Assembly (NCBI RefSeq): GCF_012927305.1 | Contig: NZ_JABBGH010000003.1 | Span: 682,001-746,000 of the forward strand | Source of the DNA: Hymenobacter polaris | GTDB lineage: Bacteria > Bacteroidota > Bacteroidia > Cytophagales > Hymenobacteraceae | Direction: 5' to 3' | Length of the DNA: 64,000 nucleotides | Shown here: positions 46,944 to 55,476 of the stretch, one piece after another | How positions within the stretch are numbered: position 1 is the first letter of the stretch | Layout of the letters: each line of letters begins with the position of its first letter | Translations under genes and position numbers: made by a program | The notes under the pieces: model-generated | Told to the model about the DNA's origin: nothing | What the model saw: the letters and a program-made list of their open reading frames with translations, nothing else | Database searches by the model: none

Positions 46944-47064
46944 TCCGCGTTGGTATATCAATTCAGGGAAACCGCTACCTAATTCTTGGTGCACTCGCAT
47001 AGCGCAGCCAATACTTTTCTTTGTCAAATCATTAAATTGAGTATCTAACAACATAAGGATAGAT

Positions 47065-47143
47065 AAAAAAGAACGGCTCCAACCCAGGTTGAAGCCGTCC
47101 ACAAAATCCGTGAAATTCGCTAAAATCCGCGCTAATCAGTGGT
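47065..47143 (-). repeat. Right terminal inverted repeat / terminator of the element
   Basis: This is the reverse complement of the left repeat with a few differences (GGTTGGAGCC instead of GGTTGGGGCC). In minus orientation its hairpin plus T6 acts as the recQ terminator. Confidence 0.85.
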
Positions 47144-49354
47144 CTAGTTAGCCACTTCGCTCAAGAACTTGATGCGCACTAACCGCACCTCCTCCTCGCT
47201 GAAATCGTCGGGGCCTAGTTCCTGCATGGCGGTGGCAATATTGTCAGTGGTGGCCGTCATGAAGTAGTCATATATCTCGTCCAGCTTGTCCTCGTCCACC
47301 ACGTCCTGGATGTAGTAGTCGAGGTTGAGGCGGGTGCCCGCGTAGCAGATGTGCTCGACTTCCTCCATCAGCTCGGCCATCGAGATGCCCTGGCTGCGGG
47401 CAATGCCCGCCAGGTCCATCTTCTTGTCAATCTGCTGAATAATGTAGATTTTCTGCTTCGAGCGGTTCACCGTGGACTTAATAACCACGTCGGCGGCCGT
47501 CTCGATATCGTTGTCCTCCACGTACTTCTTGATGGCGGCCACGAAAGGCGCGCCAAACTTGCTGGCCTTGCCCTGGCCCACGCCCGCAATGTGCGTCAGC
47601 TCGTTGAGGCTCTGCGGGTAGGTGGTAGCCATTTCCTTCAGGCTGGGGTCCTGAAAAAGCACGTAGGGCGGCAGGTTTTTCTGCTTGGCCACTTGCTTGC
47701 GCAGCTCCTTCAGCAGGGTGAACAGCGCCTCGTCGTGCCCAGCGGCTTGGTGCGACTTCTCCTCGTCTTCCTCTACCTGCTTCTCGGCTTCAAAGTCGTG
47801 GTCTTTGGTGAGGGTGAGGGGGCTAGGGTTCTCAATAAAGTCGATGCCCTTTTCGGTGATGCGCACCATGCCAATCGAGTCGATGTCCTTCTCCAGCAGC
47901 CCCAGCAGCATGCACTGGCGCAGCACCGACTGCCAGTGCTGCACGTCGCCGCTCAGGGCCTTGCCCTGGCCATACACCGGCAGCCCGGTGTGGCCGTAGC
48001 TCTCAATGTGCGGGTTGGAGAGGCCTAGGAGCACCTGGGCCACGTGCTCAAGCCCGAAGCGGGCCTCCGTTTGCACCACTGCGCGCAGGGCCAGGCCCAC
48101 ATGCTCGGTGCCGTCGTAGCGCTCCTTGGGGTGGCGGCAGTTGTCGCAAAAGCCACAGTCCGTATCCAGGTGCTCGCCGAAATAGTGCAACAGCTGCCGG
48201 CGGCGGCACACGGCGCTTTCCGAGTAATTCGTCATTTCCAGCAGCAGCTGGCGGGCGTTGTCGCGCTCCATCACCGGCTTATCCTTGCTGAACTTTTCGA
48301 GCTTTAGAATATCATCGTAGCTGTAGAACATCAGGCAGTTACCCTCCAGCCCGTCGCGGCCACCGCGGCCGGTTTCCTGGTAGTAGCCCTCAATGCTCTT
48401 GGGCGCGTCGAAGTGAATGACAAAGCGCACATCGGGCTTGTCGATGCCCATGCCGAAGGCAATAGTGGCCACAATTACGTCGCATTCCTCGTTCAGGAAG
48501 GCGTCCTGATTGTGCATGCGCGTTTGGGGGTCCAGGCCGGCGTGGTAGGGCAGGGCGCGCACGTCGTTCACGCGCAGCAGTTCGGCCACTTCCTCCACCT
48601 TCTTGCGGCTGAGGCAGTAAATAATACCGGCCTTGCCCTTGTGCTGCTGCACGTATTGAATGAGTTGCTTCTTGGTGTTGCGCTTGGCCCGTACCTCGTA
48701 GTACAGGTTGGTGCGGTTGAAGCTGGTTTTGAACACGCTCGCATCATCCATGTGCAGGTTCTTCTGGATGTCGAGCTGCACCTTAGGCGTGGCAGTGGCC
48801 GTGAGGGCAATCAGCGGAATGCGCCCCCCTAGGTTATCAATAATGCCGCGAATCTTGCGGTATTCTGGCCGGAAGTCGTGGCCCCACTCCGAAATGCAGT
48901 GCGCCTCGTCGATGGCCACAAACGAGATGCTGGCTTTCTGCAAAAAGGCGATGGTATCGTCCTTGGTGAGGCTTTCGGGGGCCACGTATAGCAGCCGCAC
49001 CTCGCCGGCAATCACATCTTTGCGCACCCGGTTTTGCTCGGTCTTGGTCAGCGTCGAGTTGTACACCTGCGCGTTAATGCCGAAGGCAGCCATTTGGTCC
49101 ACCTGGTTTTTCATCAGCGCGATGAGGGGCGAAATCACAATGGCCGTGCCGGGCAGCACCAGGGCCGGCAGCTGGTAGCACAGGCTTTTGCCCGCTCCCG
49201 TGGGCATTATCACAAAGGTATTATTTCCTGAAATAATATTTTGAATAACAGCCTCTTGCGTGCCCCTAAACTGACCAAAGCCGAATACTTCCTTGAGCTT
49301 GGTTTTTAACTCCGCCTGAATGGTGAGCGGCTCTGCAACGGCAGTCAGCGACAT
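47144..49354 (-). CDS. recQ: ATP-dependent DNA helicase RecQ
   Basis: RecQ unwinds 3'-5' in recombination repair. The 736-residue protein has Walker A MPTGAGKSLCYQLPA, DEAHCISEWGHDFRPEY (Walker B and aromatic loop), LTATAT, IIYCLSRKKVEE, and IAFGMGIDKPDVRFVIH with GRGGRDG. The RecQ-C-terminal zinc site includes CRRRQLLHYFGE and CGFCDNC. A C-terminal HRDC domain (LRKQVAKQKNLPPYVLFQD) is followed by about 100 extra residues with an HTH-like segment (GIARSQGISMAELMEEVE), as usual in Bacteroidota. The stop abuts the inverted-repeat element. Confidence 0.96.
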   Translation of the reverse strand: MSLTAVAEPLTIQAELKTKLKEVFGFGQFRGTQEAVIQNIISGNNTFVIMPTGAGKSLCYQLPALVLPGTAIVISPLIALMKNQVDQMAAFGINAQVYNSTLTKTEQNRVRKDVIAGEVRLLYVAPESLTKDDTIAFLQKASISFVAIDEAHCISEWGHDFRPEYRKIRGIIDNLGGRIPLIALTATATPKVQLDIQKNLHMDDASVFKTSFNRTNLYYEVRAKRNTKKQLIQYVQQHKGKAGIIYCLSRKKVEEVAELLRVNDVRALPYHAGLDPQTRMHNQDAFLNEECDVIVATIAFGMGIDKPDVRFVIHFDAPKSIEGYYQETGRGGRDGLEGNCLMFYSYDDILKLEKFSKDKPVMERDNARQLLLEMTNYSESAVCRRRQLLHYFGEHLDTDCGFCDNCRHPKERYDGTEHVGLALRAVVQTEARFGLEHVAQVLLGLSNPHIESYGHTGLPVYGQGKALSGDVQHWQSVLRQCMLLGLLEKDIDSIGMVRITEKGIDFIENPSPLTLTKDHDFEAEKQVEEDEEKSHQAAGHDEALFTLLKELRKQVAKQKNLPPYVLFQDPSLKEMATTYPQSLNELTHIAGVGQGKASKFGAPFVAAIKKYVEDNDIETAADVVIKSTVNRSKQKIYIIQQIDKKMDLAGIARSQGISMAELMEEVEHICYAGTRLNLDYYIQDVVDEDKLDEIYDYFMTATTDNIATAMQELGPDDFSEEEVRLVRIKFLSEVAN

Positions 49355-49571
49355 AAACTAGCTTAAAAAGGCGAAAAAAGAGAGGGAGCAACTTCAACGA
49401 AGTTAAGCACAAGCTGCCTTTTTTTCGTGAAAACAGCCAATTACACGTAATAATTTAGAAAAGTTCCGCGCCGCGCGCGGGGCTGGCTCAGCCTAAGGCT
49501 GGCCGCTGCAGAGGGCCGCCTTAGCGCAGCGGTGAAAAGCAACCCTAGGCCCACCTACCCGGCAGCACCCG

Positions 49572-49579
49572 TACTTTTG
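49572..49579 (+). promoter_or_regulatory. Promoter -7 element TACTTTTG next to a GTG start
   Basis: A perfect TAnnTTTG lying inside the longer open frame of the isomerase gene. It ends three bases before an in-frame GTG (49583), which argues for that GTG as a leaderless start. Confidence 0.55.
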
Positions 49580-49582
49580 GGG

Positions 49583-50575
49583 GTGCCTTCTTCTGCCGCC
49601 CCCACCCTCGACGTGCTGGCCGTGGCCCGCCAAGTGCTGCTAACCGAAGCTGACGCGCTGCGCGACGTAGCCCAGGCCGTGGCCGCCACCCCCGATTTTG
49701 GCCGCTGCGTGGCCGCGCTGCTGGCTTTGCCGGGCCGCGTGGTGGTAACGGGCGTGGGCAAGAGCGCCCACATTGCGGGCAAGCTGGTAGCTACCCTCAA
49801 CGGCACCGGCACGCCCGCCCTGTTTATGCACGCCGCCGACGCCATCCATGGCGACCTAGGCATGATTCAGGCGCAGGATTTTGTCATTGCCATCAGCAAA
49901 AGCGGCGACACGCCCGAGATAAAGGTGCTGGTGCCGCTGCTGCGCCGCCGGGGCGTGCCGCTGGCCGCGCTGGTCGCCAACGCCGACTCGTACCTGGCCC
50001 GGCAGGCCGACTACGTGCTGCACACCCCCGTGCGGCGCGAGGCCTGCCCCCACGACCTAGCCCCCACCACCAGCACCACCGCCGCCCTGGCGCTGGGCGA
50101 CGCCCTAGCCGTGTGCCTGCTCGAAAGCCGCCAGTTTTCGGCCCAGGACTTTGCCCGGCTGCACCCCGGCGGCACCCTGGGCAAGCGCCTCTACCTAACG
50201 GTGGGCGACCTGAGCCGCCAAAACCAGCGCCCCCAAGTAGGCCTAGGGGCGCCGCTACGCGAAGTGCTGCTCGAAATATCGGGCAAGCGCCTAGGGGCCA
50301 CCGCCGTGCTAACCGAGGCAGGCGCGCTGGCCGGCATCATCACCGACGGCGACCTGCGCCGGATGCTGGGTCGCGCCCACCTGGCCGAGCTGGAAACCCT
50401 GGCGGCCCAGGAAATTATGACGCCCCAGCCAGCTACCATCGACATCACGGAGTTTGCGGCCGAGGCCCTGGCCCGCATGCAGGCCCGCAACATTACGCAG
50501 CTGGTGGTGCTGGAGAGTGGGCAGTTCGCGGGCTTCATTCACCTGCACGACCTACTGCGCGAGGGGCTGGTGTAG
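49583..50575 (+). CDS. kdsD: KpsF/GutQ-type arabinose-5-phosphate isomerase
   Basis: This enzyme interconverts ribulose-5-phosphate and arabinose-5-phosphate for KDO synthesis. With the GTG start the protein has 330 residues. An N-terminal SIS domain shows RVVVTGVGKSAHIAGKLVATLNGTGTPALFMHAADAIHGDLGM, ISKSGDTPEIKVLVP, and DLAPTTSTTAALALGDALAVCL. Two CBS domains follow (GKRLGATAVLTEAGALAGIITDGDLRRML; MTPQPATIDITEFAAEALARM). The start is chosen from the promoter position; an upstream start would add 17 residues. Confidence 0.9.
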   Translation: MPSSAAPTLDVLAVARQVLLTEADALRDVAQAVAATPDFGRCVAALLALPGRVVVTGVGKSAHIAGKLVATLNGTGTPALFMHAADAIHGDLGMIQAQDFVIAISKSGDTPEIKVLVPLLRRRGVPLAALVANADSYLARQADYVLHTPVRREACPHDLAPTTSTTAALALGDALAVCLLESRQFSAQDFARLHPGGTLGKRLYLTVGDLSRQNQRPQVGLGAPLREVLLEISGKRLGATAVLTEAGALAGIITDGDLRRMLGRAHLAELETLAAQEIMTPQPATIDITEFAAEALARMQARNITQLVVLESGQFAGFIHLHDLLREGLV

Positions 50576-50586
50576 TGGGCGCGGCC

Positions 50587-52227
50587 CTAGGGGTGCTTAT
50601 AGATATCCAGTACCCGCACGTTGTCGGCCCAGAGGGTGTGTATGCGCTGCCGGTACGGAACGGGGAGGGGAAAAGCGTAGGCGGCCGCGTTGAAATAATA
50701 ATCAGCCTGCGCAGCCGAATCGGCTAGCACCAGGCGGGCCTGGCCGGCGGGCGGTAGCAGCTGCCGGCCCAACACCACCGGGTAGCCAGTATTAGAGGCC
50801 ACTCGGATGAGGGGGCGGCTGTCGTGCGCCAACACCCACTCTAGCCCGCCGCGCAGGCCCAGGCTCCAGTAGTCCGTTTCGTAGTAGCGCTCAACCGGGG
50901 TTGGCGCTAAGGTATTGAAATAAAGCGTTTCGAGCGGGTGCAAACGCGCCATGCGGCCCGCCACCACCGCCAGCGAGGTAGCTACACCCAGCGCCAGCGC
51001 CGGTTGCCAGTAGCGCCGCCCTAGGCCCTGCGGGGGCTGCCAGTGCCAGGCGGCCACCAGCCCGCGCAGGGCTACTAGCAGCAGCATGGGATACAGAAAA
51101 TAGAGCTGCCGCCAGCCATTGTAGAGCACCGAGTGCAGCACAATGACGGTCGCCAGCGGCGCCAGGGCCAGCCCCAGAAAGAGCAGGTCCTGCCACGCGG
51201 CAGCGTGGGCGCAGGGTGCCCGCCGGCGCACTAGCGAGCCCGCGACACCTAGGGTCCCTATCCCAAAAAAAAGGAGGTACACCAGGGGTACGGTAATGCC
51301 AATCCAAACCAGCGCGTAGTGCCACGGCAGCTGGTCGGCCCGCACCAGGTGCCCCTGGTAAAGCAATGCGCCGCTAGCGCGGAAGTGACTCATATTGCGC
51401 CAGGCTACCATAAAGTTGGCTAGGGGGGCCTCCCACAAAAAAGGCCAACCCAGCACCACCAACCCCATCAGTGCTACCAAGTAGGCGCCTAGTAGCAGAG
51501 GCAGGCGCAGCTGCCCACGGTAGTGGCCCCCTAGGGTCCGCCAGGCGATAAAGGCGAGGGTAGCGGCGGGCACGAGCATCCCCATCAAACGCACGTCGAT
51601 GGCCAGCGCGCCGGCCAGGGCCGCCCCCAGGGCCCGGCGCCCGGTGGGGCGCTCGATAAAGGGCACGGCCGCGGCCACGGCTAGGGTGAACAGGGCCAGG
51701 AACACGGCGTCCTTGCTGTTGTAGAAGTTGTCGCCGAACAGGCGCGGGCTCAGCACCAGCAGCAGCGTGCCCAGCAGGCCAAGGCGCCAGCTGGCAAAGC
51801 GCCGCGCCGCCAGGGTATAAAACGCGACGAAACCTGCGAAGCACACCAAGAAATTGAGCACATGCCGCATCAGAAAGATGGCTCGCAGCTCGCGCAAGCG
51901 CAGCAACTGCTCTAGGGCGGCAGCGGGTAGCTCGAAGGCCACGCCGTAGTCGCGGTCGCGCCAGTGGCGCAATTGAACACTCTTTCCTTTCTGGGCAATG
52001 AGAGAGGCGGCGTGAGGCGGCAGCAGGCGCTGTTGCAGCCCCGTTGGTAGTTTCTGAAAGATGTAGAGTAAAGACACCTCGCCCGTCACACGCTGAATCT
52101 CCTCGTCACCGGGCATGCTGAAGTCGCGCAAGACGCCGAAGCCCAGGGCCAGCACAACGGCAAAAAAAACGGTAATACTCAGGCAGCGGTAGCGGTCGGG
52201 CAGCAGGCGTTGGGCTAGGGTTGGCAA
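50587..52227 (-). CDS. Membrane glycosyltransferase-like protein (GT39/ArnT-like)
   Basis: The 546-residue protein has about ten membrane helices. Early acidic positions (FSMPGDEEIQRVTGE) recall the first-loop acidic residues of GT-C transferases. The region SPRLFGDNFYNSKDAVFLALFTLAVAAAVPFIERP also matches GT39/PMT-type enzymes. A long periplasmic C-terminal part (PVERYYETDYWSLGLRGGLEWVLAHDSRPLIRVASNTGYPVVLG) ends the protein. It probably uses a lipid-linked sugar. The TTG start is uncertain. It diverges from the GT2 gene. Confidence 0.75.
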   Translation of the reverse strand: MPTLAQRLLPDRYRCLSITVFFAVVLALGFGVLRDFSMPGDEEIQRVTGEVSLLYIFQKLPTGLQQRLLPPHAASLIAQKGKSVQLRHWRDRDYGVAFELPAAALEQLLRLRELRAIFLMRHVLNFLVCFAGFVAFYTLAARRFASWRLGLLGTLLLVLSPRLFGDNFYNSKDAVFLALFTLAVAAAVPFIERPTGRRALGAALAGALAIDVRLMGMLVPAATLAFIAWRTLGGHYRGQLRLPLLLGAYLVALMGLVVLGWPFLWEAPLANFMVAWRNMSHFRASGALLYQGHLVRADQLPWHYALVWIGITVPLVYLLFFGIGTLGVAGSLVRRRAPCAHAAAWQDLLFLGLALAPLATVIVLHSVLYNGWRQLYFLYPMLLLVALRGLVAAWHWQPPQGLGRRYWQPALALGVATSLAVVAGRMARLHPLETLYFNTLAPTPVERYYETDYWSLGLRGGLEWVLAHDSRPLIRVASNTGYPVVLGRQLLPPAGQARLVLADSAAQADYYFNAAAYAFPLPVPYRQRIHTLWADNVRVLDIYKHP

Positions 52228-52339
52228 GGGGAGAAGGTTGGGGTCTTGAATGACGATGCATAGTTACTGCCTCAGTGCCTTGCGCGCGGCCGGGTGCCCT
52301 AGGGGCCACCCTCTAGGCCAGGTATGGTCGCGCCGCCGT

Positions 52340-52347
52340 TATTTTTG
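52340..52347 (+). promoter_or_regulatory. Promoter -7 element TATTTTTG
   Basis: A perfect TAnnTTTG about 80 bp before the GT2 gene, between two divergent genes. Confidence 0.45.
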
Positions 52348-52429
52348 TGGGCTCGCTAGGACAGCGGGGCTGGCTTGGCCTCGGCAGCTTACCTCGTGGC
52401 TACCGCCCGTCCGTCTTTAGCCGCCAACC

Positions 52430-53224
52430 TTGCTCGTCTCCTTCATCATTCCGGCCTACAATGAGGCGACGCGGCTCAGCACCACGCTGCCAACGGTGCT
52501 AGCTTACCTGAACGCGCAGCCTTACGCGAGCGAGGTGCTGCTGGTGGATGACGGCTCGGATGATGCGACGGCGCGCTTGGCGCAGCAGTTTTTTGAGGCA
52601 CATGGCTGCCCGCACGTGCGCACGCGGGTGCTCAGCTACCAGCCCAACCGAGGCAAGGGCTACGCCGTGCGCCAGGGCTTATTGGCGGCCCAGGGCGAGC
52701 TGGCTGTTTTTTCGGATGCCGACCTCTCAACCCCCATCACGGAGCTACCCCGGCTGCTAGACCCGCTGCTGGCAGGCCAGTACGACGTGGTATTTGGCTC
52801 GCGCGCCCTCGACCGGCGCGTGGTAGGCGTGCCCCAGCCGTGGTGGCGCGACCAAGGTGGGCGCTTCTTCAACGTAGTGATGCGCTGGCTAACGGGCCTG
52901 CCCTACGGCGATACGCAGTGCGGCTTTAAGGCCTACCGACTGGCCCCGCTGCGCCCGCTGGCCCATGCCGCCCGCCTCGCGGGCTTTGGCTTCGACGTGG
53001 AGTTGCTGCTGCTGGCTCACCACGCGGGCCTGCGCTTGCTAGAGCTGCCCGTGCGCTGGAACAACGCCGCCGGCAGCAAGGTGAGCCTGGGCGCGGGGCT
53101 GCGCAGCTGCTCCGACGTATGGCAGCTGCGGCGCTGGCTGCGGCGCGGCTACTATAGCGCGGCCTTGCGGCAGGCCCGTGCCGCAGGGCTAGCTTTGGTG
53201 CTGCCTAGGCCTGCGCAGTACTGA
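52430..53224 (+). CDS. GT2 glycosyltransferase, dolichyl-phosphate-glucose-synthase-like
   Basis: The 264-residue protein starts at TTG with LVSFIIPAYNEATRLSTTLP. It shows VLLVDDGSDDATARLA (nucleotide site), GKGYAVRQGLLAAQGELAVFSDADLSTPITELP (DxD-like), and VFGSRALDRRVVGVPQPWWRD. It ends with GDTQCGFKAYR. This pattern fits Alg5-like polyprenyl-phosphate glycosyltransferases. The next gene, manC, is on the same strand about 50 bp on, so a mannosyl or glucosyl lipid carrier pathway feeding the GT39-like protein is plausible (inference). Confidence 0.85.
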   Translation: MLVSFIIPAYNEATRLSTTLPTVLAYLNAQPYASEVLLVDDGSDDATARLAQQFFEAHGCPHVRTRVLSYQPNRGKGYAVRQGLLAAQGELAVFSDADLSTPITELPRLLDPLLAGQYDVVFGSRALDRRVVGVPQPWWRDQGGRFFNVVMRWLTGLPYGDTQCGFKAYRLAPLRPLAHAARLAGFGFDVELLLLAHHAGLRLLELPVRWNNAAGSKVSLGAGLRSCSDVWQLRRWLRRGYYSAALRQARAAGLALVLPRPAQY

Positions 53225-53275
53225 TAAGCAGAACAGTTCTATCTTCGTGCGCAATCTTTTGTTTTTCTTTAAGCT

Positions 53276-54364
53276 ATGAATCAAACCTACCTAGTGGTAA
53301 TGGCCGGCGGCATTGGCAGCCGCTTCTGGCCCTTTAGCCGCACGCAGCACCCCAAGCAGTTTCACGATGTAATGGGTGTGGGCCGCTCGATGCTGCAACT
53401 GACCGTAGACCGCTTTCGCGATATTTGCCCGGCCGAGAACGTGTACATCGTCACCAACCGCGACTACATTGGCCTGGTGCAGCAGCACTTGCCCGAGCTG
53501 CCCGCCGCCCAAATTCTGGGCGAGCCCATTGGGCGCAACACTGCGCCCTGCATTGCCTATGCCAGCTATTGCATTCGCAAGCGCGACCCTGAGGCAGTAA
53601 TTGTCGTGTCGCCCGCCGACCACGCTGTGCTGCGCGAAGAGGAGTTTCGGCGGCTGATTCGGGAGGCCATTGTGGCCGCCCGCCAGCACCCGGCCCTGCT
53701 CACGCTTGGCATTCCGCCCTCGCGCCCCGACACCGGCTACGGCTATATCCAGTACCTCGATAGCGCGGCCAGCCGCCTGCCCGATACCAACCTCTTCAAG
53801 GTGAAAACCTTCACCGAAAAGCCAAATTTGGAGCTGGCTAAGATGTTTGTGGAAAGCGGTGACTTTCTGTGGAACGCGGGCCTATTCATCTGGCGTGCCG
53901 ACGTAATAATTGACGCCTTTCACAACTACCTCAACGATATTGCCGAGGTCTTTGACGAAGGCGTTGAGCAGCTGGGTACGCCCGCCGAGGCCGCGTTTAT
54001 TGACGAGGCCTACGCCCGCTGCCGCAATATCAGTATTGACTTTGGGGTAATGGAAAAGGCTGATAACGTGTACGTACTGCACGCCGACATCGGTTGGAGC
54101 GACCTCGGCACTTGGAACTCGCTGCACCAAGTGGGCACCCAGGACGAGCAGGGCAACGTGACCGACGGCAACGTGATGCTCTATGATACCCGCGACTGCA
54201 TCGTGAAAACGCCCCACGAGCGCCTGGTAGTGGTGCAGGGCCTCGATGGCTACATCGTGGCCGAGCACGATAACGTGCTGCTCATTTGCCAGCGCTCGGA
54301 AGAGCAGCGGGTCAAGGAGTTCGTGGCCGATGCGAAGTCAAAAAAGGGAGCTGGGTATAACTAG
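53276..54364 (+). CDS. manC: Mannose-1-phosphate guanylyltransferase
   Basis: This enzyme makes GDP-mannose from mannose-1-phosphate and GTP. The 362-residue protein has VVMAGGIGSRFWPFSRTQHPKQF (nucleotide loop), VTNRDYIGLVQQHLPEL, ILGEPIGRNTAPCIAYAS, VSPADHAVL, FTEKPNLELAKMFVESGDFLWNAGLFIWRAD and DFGVMEKADNVYVLHADIGWSDLGTW. It lacks the C-terminal phosphomannose isomerase domain. A promoter-like TATCTTCG lies at 53240-53247. Confidence 0.94.
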   Translation: MNQTYLVVMAGGIGSRFWPFSRTQHPKQFHDVMGVGRSMLQLTVDRFRDICPAENVYIVTNRDYIGLVQQHLPELPAAQILGEPIGRNTAPCIAYASYCIRKRDPEAVIVVSPADHAVLREEEFRRLIREAIVAARQHPALLTLGIPPSRPDTGYGYIQYLDSAASRLPDTNLFKVKTFTEKPNLELAKMFVESGDFLWNAGLFIWRADVIIDAFHNYLNDIAEVFDEGVEQLGTPAEAAFIDEAYARCRNISIDFGVMEKADNVYVLHADIGWSDLGTWNSLHQVGTQDEQGNVTDGNVMLYDTRDCIVKTPHERLVVVQGLDGYIVAEHDNVLLICQRSEEQRVKEFVADAKSKKGAGYN

Positions 54365-54429
54365 GCCTAGGAGGTTCAGGTATAAAGCAAGCTCAGCATG
54401 ACCGCCTGCTTTGCTCTTGTTCTGGTCCC

Positions 54430-55476
54430 TTAGGCTCCGGCCAGCCCGCGGTGCCGGGCTACCTCAAAGAGCATGATGCCAGCGGCTACACCTACGTTCA
54501 GGCTCTGAATCTGGCCGCTCATGGGAATGCGCAGGCGCTGGTCGCAGAGGCGTAGCAAACTAGGGTCGATGCCATCCTCCTCCGAGCCCATGATTACGGC
54601 TACGGGGCCGCTTAGGGTGGCGGCATCTACTTGGGTAAGGTCAAGGTCGGATTTTTCGGTGCAGGCCACAATAGTGAGGCCGCTATTCTTCAGAAAGTCA
54701 ATAGTTTGGCGCAAGTCAGGCTCGCGGCACACGGGCAAGAGATTGAGGGCGCCGGCCGACGTTTTGACGGCGTCGCCGTTGATTTGAGCGGCGCCGCGGG
54801 CGGGCACTACTAGCGCCTGCACCCCTAGGCACTCGGCGGTGCGGGCAATGGCGCCGAAGTTGCGCACGTCCGTCACGCGGTCGAGCAGCAGCAGGAATGG
54901 TACTTTACCCTCCTCAAACAAGCCGGCCAGCAGCGAGTCGAGCGGCGCATAATCAATGGGCGACACGAAGGCCACCGCGCCCTGGTGATTTTTGCGCGTT
55001 AGGCCCTCCAGCTTCTCCATAGGCACCAGCGACACCGGCACGTTGGCCGCGCGGGCCAGCTCCGAAATGTCCTGGGTTAGGGAGTTTTTGGTGCCGCGCA
55101 GCAGAAAAATCTTGTCTAGGGTGCGGCCCGCATGCAAGGCCTCCAAGATAGGGCGCAGGCCGAAGAGCATGTCGATGCTGCGGTCGGCGGCGGGGCGGGT
55201 GTTGTGCTGAATGGGGCCGCGGCTGCGCTCACCGGCTAGTTTGCGGGGCGTTACCTGGCGGCCCTGCTCGTCGTAGAATGGCCGGTTGCGGCTGGCGTCC
55301 GCGTTGCCTTCACGGCTAGGGCGCTCGCCGTGTGGGCGGCCGCTGTCGCCGCGGGGGCTCTCGCCGCGGCTGGCCGAGTTGCCGCGCGGCGCCTCGCCCG
55401 CGCGGAAGCGGCGCGGCACGTACTCATCGTCGTTGAAGTCGCCGCTAGCTAGCGGACGCTGAGGGGGTTTCTCCAT
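54430..55476 (-). CDS. rlmB: 23S rRNA 2'-O-methyltransferase, RlmB/TrmH family
   Basis: SpoU-fold enzyme expected to methylate the ribose of a 23S rRNA guanosine with S-adenosylmethionine. The 348-residue protein has an Arg/Gly/Ser-rich N-terminal extension (about residues 1-90). A substrate-binding domain follows (DMLFGLRPILEALHAGRTLDKIFLLRG). The catalytic knot comprises LLLLDRVTDVRNFGAIARTAECLGVQALVVP, VAVIMGSEEDGIDPSLLRLCD and IPMSGQIQSLNVGVAAGIMLFEVAR. It overlaps the end of the GWxTD gene by 28 bp, suggesting co-transcription. Confidence 0.94.
   Translation of the reverse strand: MEKPPQRPLASGDFNDDEYVPRRFRAGEAPRGNSASRGESPRGDSGRPHGERPSREGNADASRNRPFYDEQGRQVTPRKLAGERSRGPIQHNTRPAADRSIDMLFGLRPILEALHAGRTLDKIFLLRGTKNSLTQDISELARAANVPVSLVPMEKLEGLTRKNHQGAVAFVSPIDYAPLDSLLAGLFEEGKVPFLLLLDRVTDVRNFGAIARTAECLGVQALVVPARGAAQINGDAVKTSAGALNLLPVCREPDLRQTIDFLKNSGLTIVACTEKSDLDLTQVDAATLSGPVAVIMGSEEDGIDPSLLRLCDQRLRIPMSGQIQSLNVGVAAGIMLFEVARHRGLAGA

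Larger units (their letters stand above)
45802..47054 (-). pseudogene. GxxExxY family gene interrupted by an IS element
   Basis: The start (ATG at 47054) encodes MLLDTQFNDLTKKSIGCAMRVHQELGSGFPELIYQRGL, which includes the GxxExxY motif GSGFPELIY. The frame then meets the IS. Removing the IS and one CTAG copy restores a single frame that continues AVEFKEAGIVFQGEIHLPVFY, ADFLVENQVLIELKAVNEL and NYLKAYRLEVALLINFGEASLKFKRF, ending in TAA at 45802. The restored protein is about 125 residues, the family size. GxxExxY proteins have unknown function; the ADFLV...IELKAV region resembles a PD-(D/E)XK nuclease core. Confidence 0.9.
45692..47143. mobile_element. Inverted-repeat-bounded element carrying a GxxExxY gene
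   Basis: The element is bordered by ~79-bp near-identical inverted repeats (45692-45771 and 47065-47143) and fits exactly between the stop codons of two convergent genes. CTAG stands at both outer borders (45688-45691 and 47144-47147), a probable target duplication. Without the nested IS, the element would be about 0.58 kb with one gene filling it. It contains no transposase of its own, so it would be non-autonomous. The repeat pattern GCGGATTTTAGCGAATTTC is one I associate with GxxExxY genes in other genomes (recollection, not searched). Confidence 0.7.
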
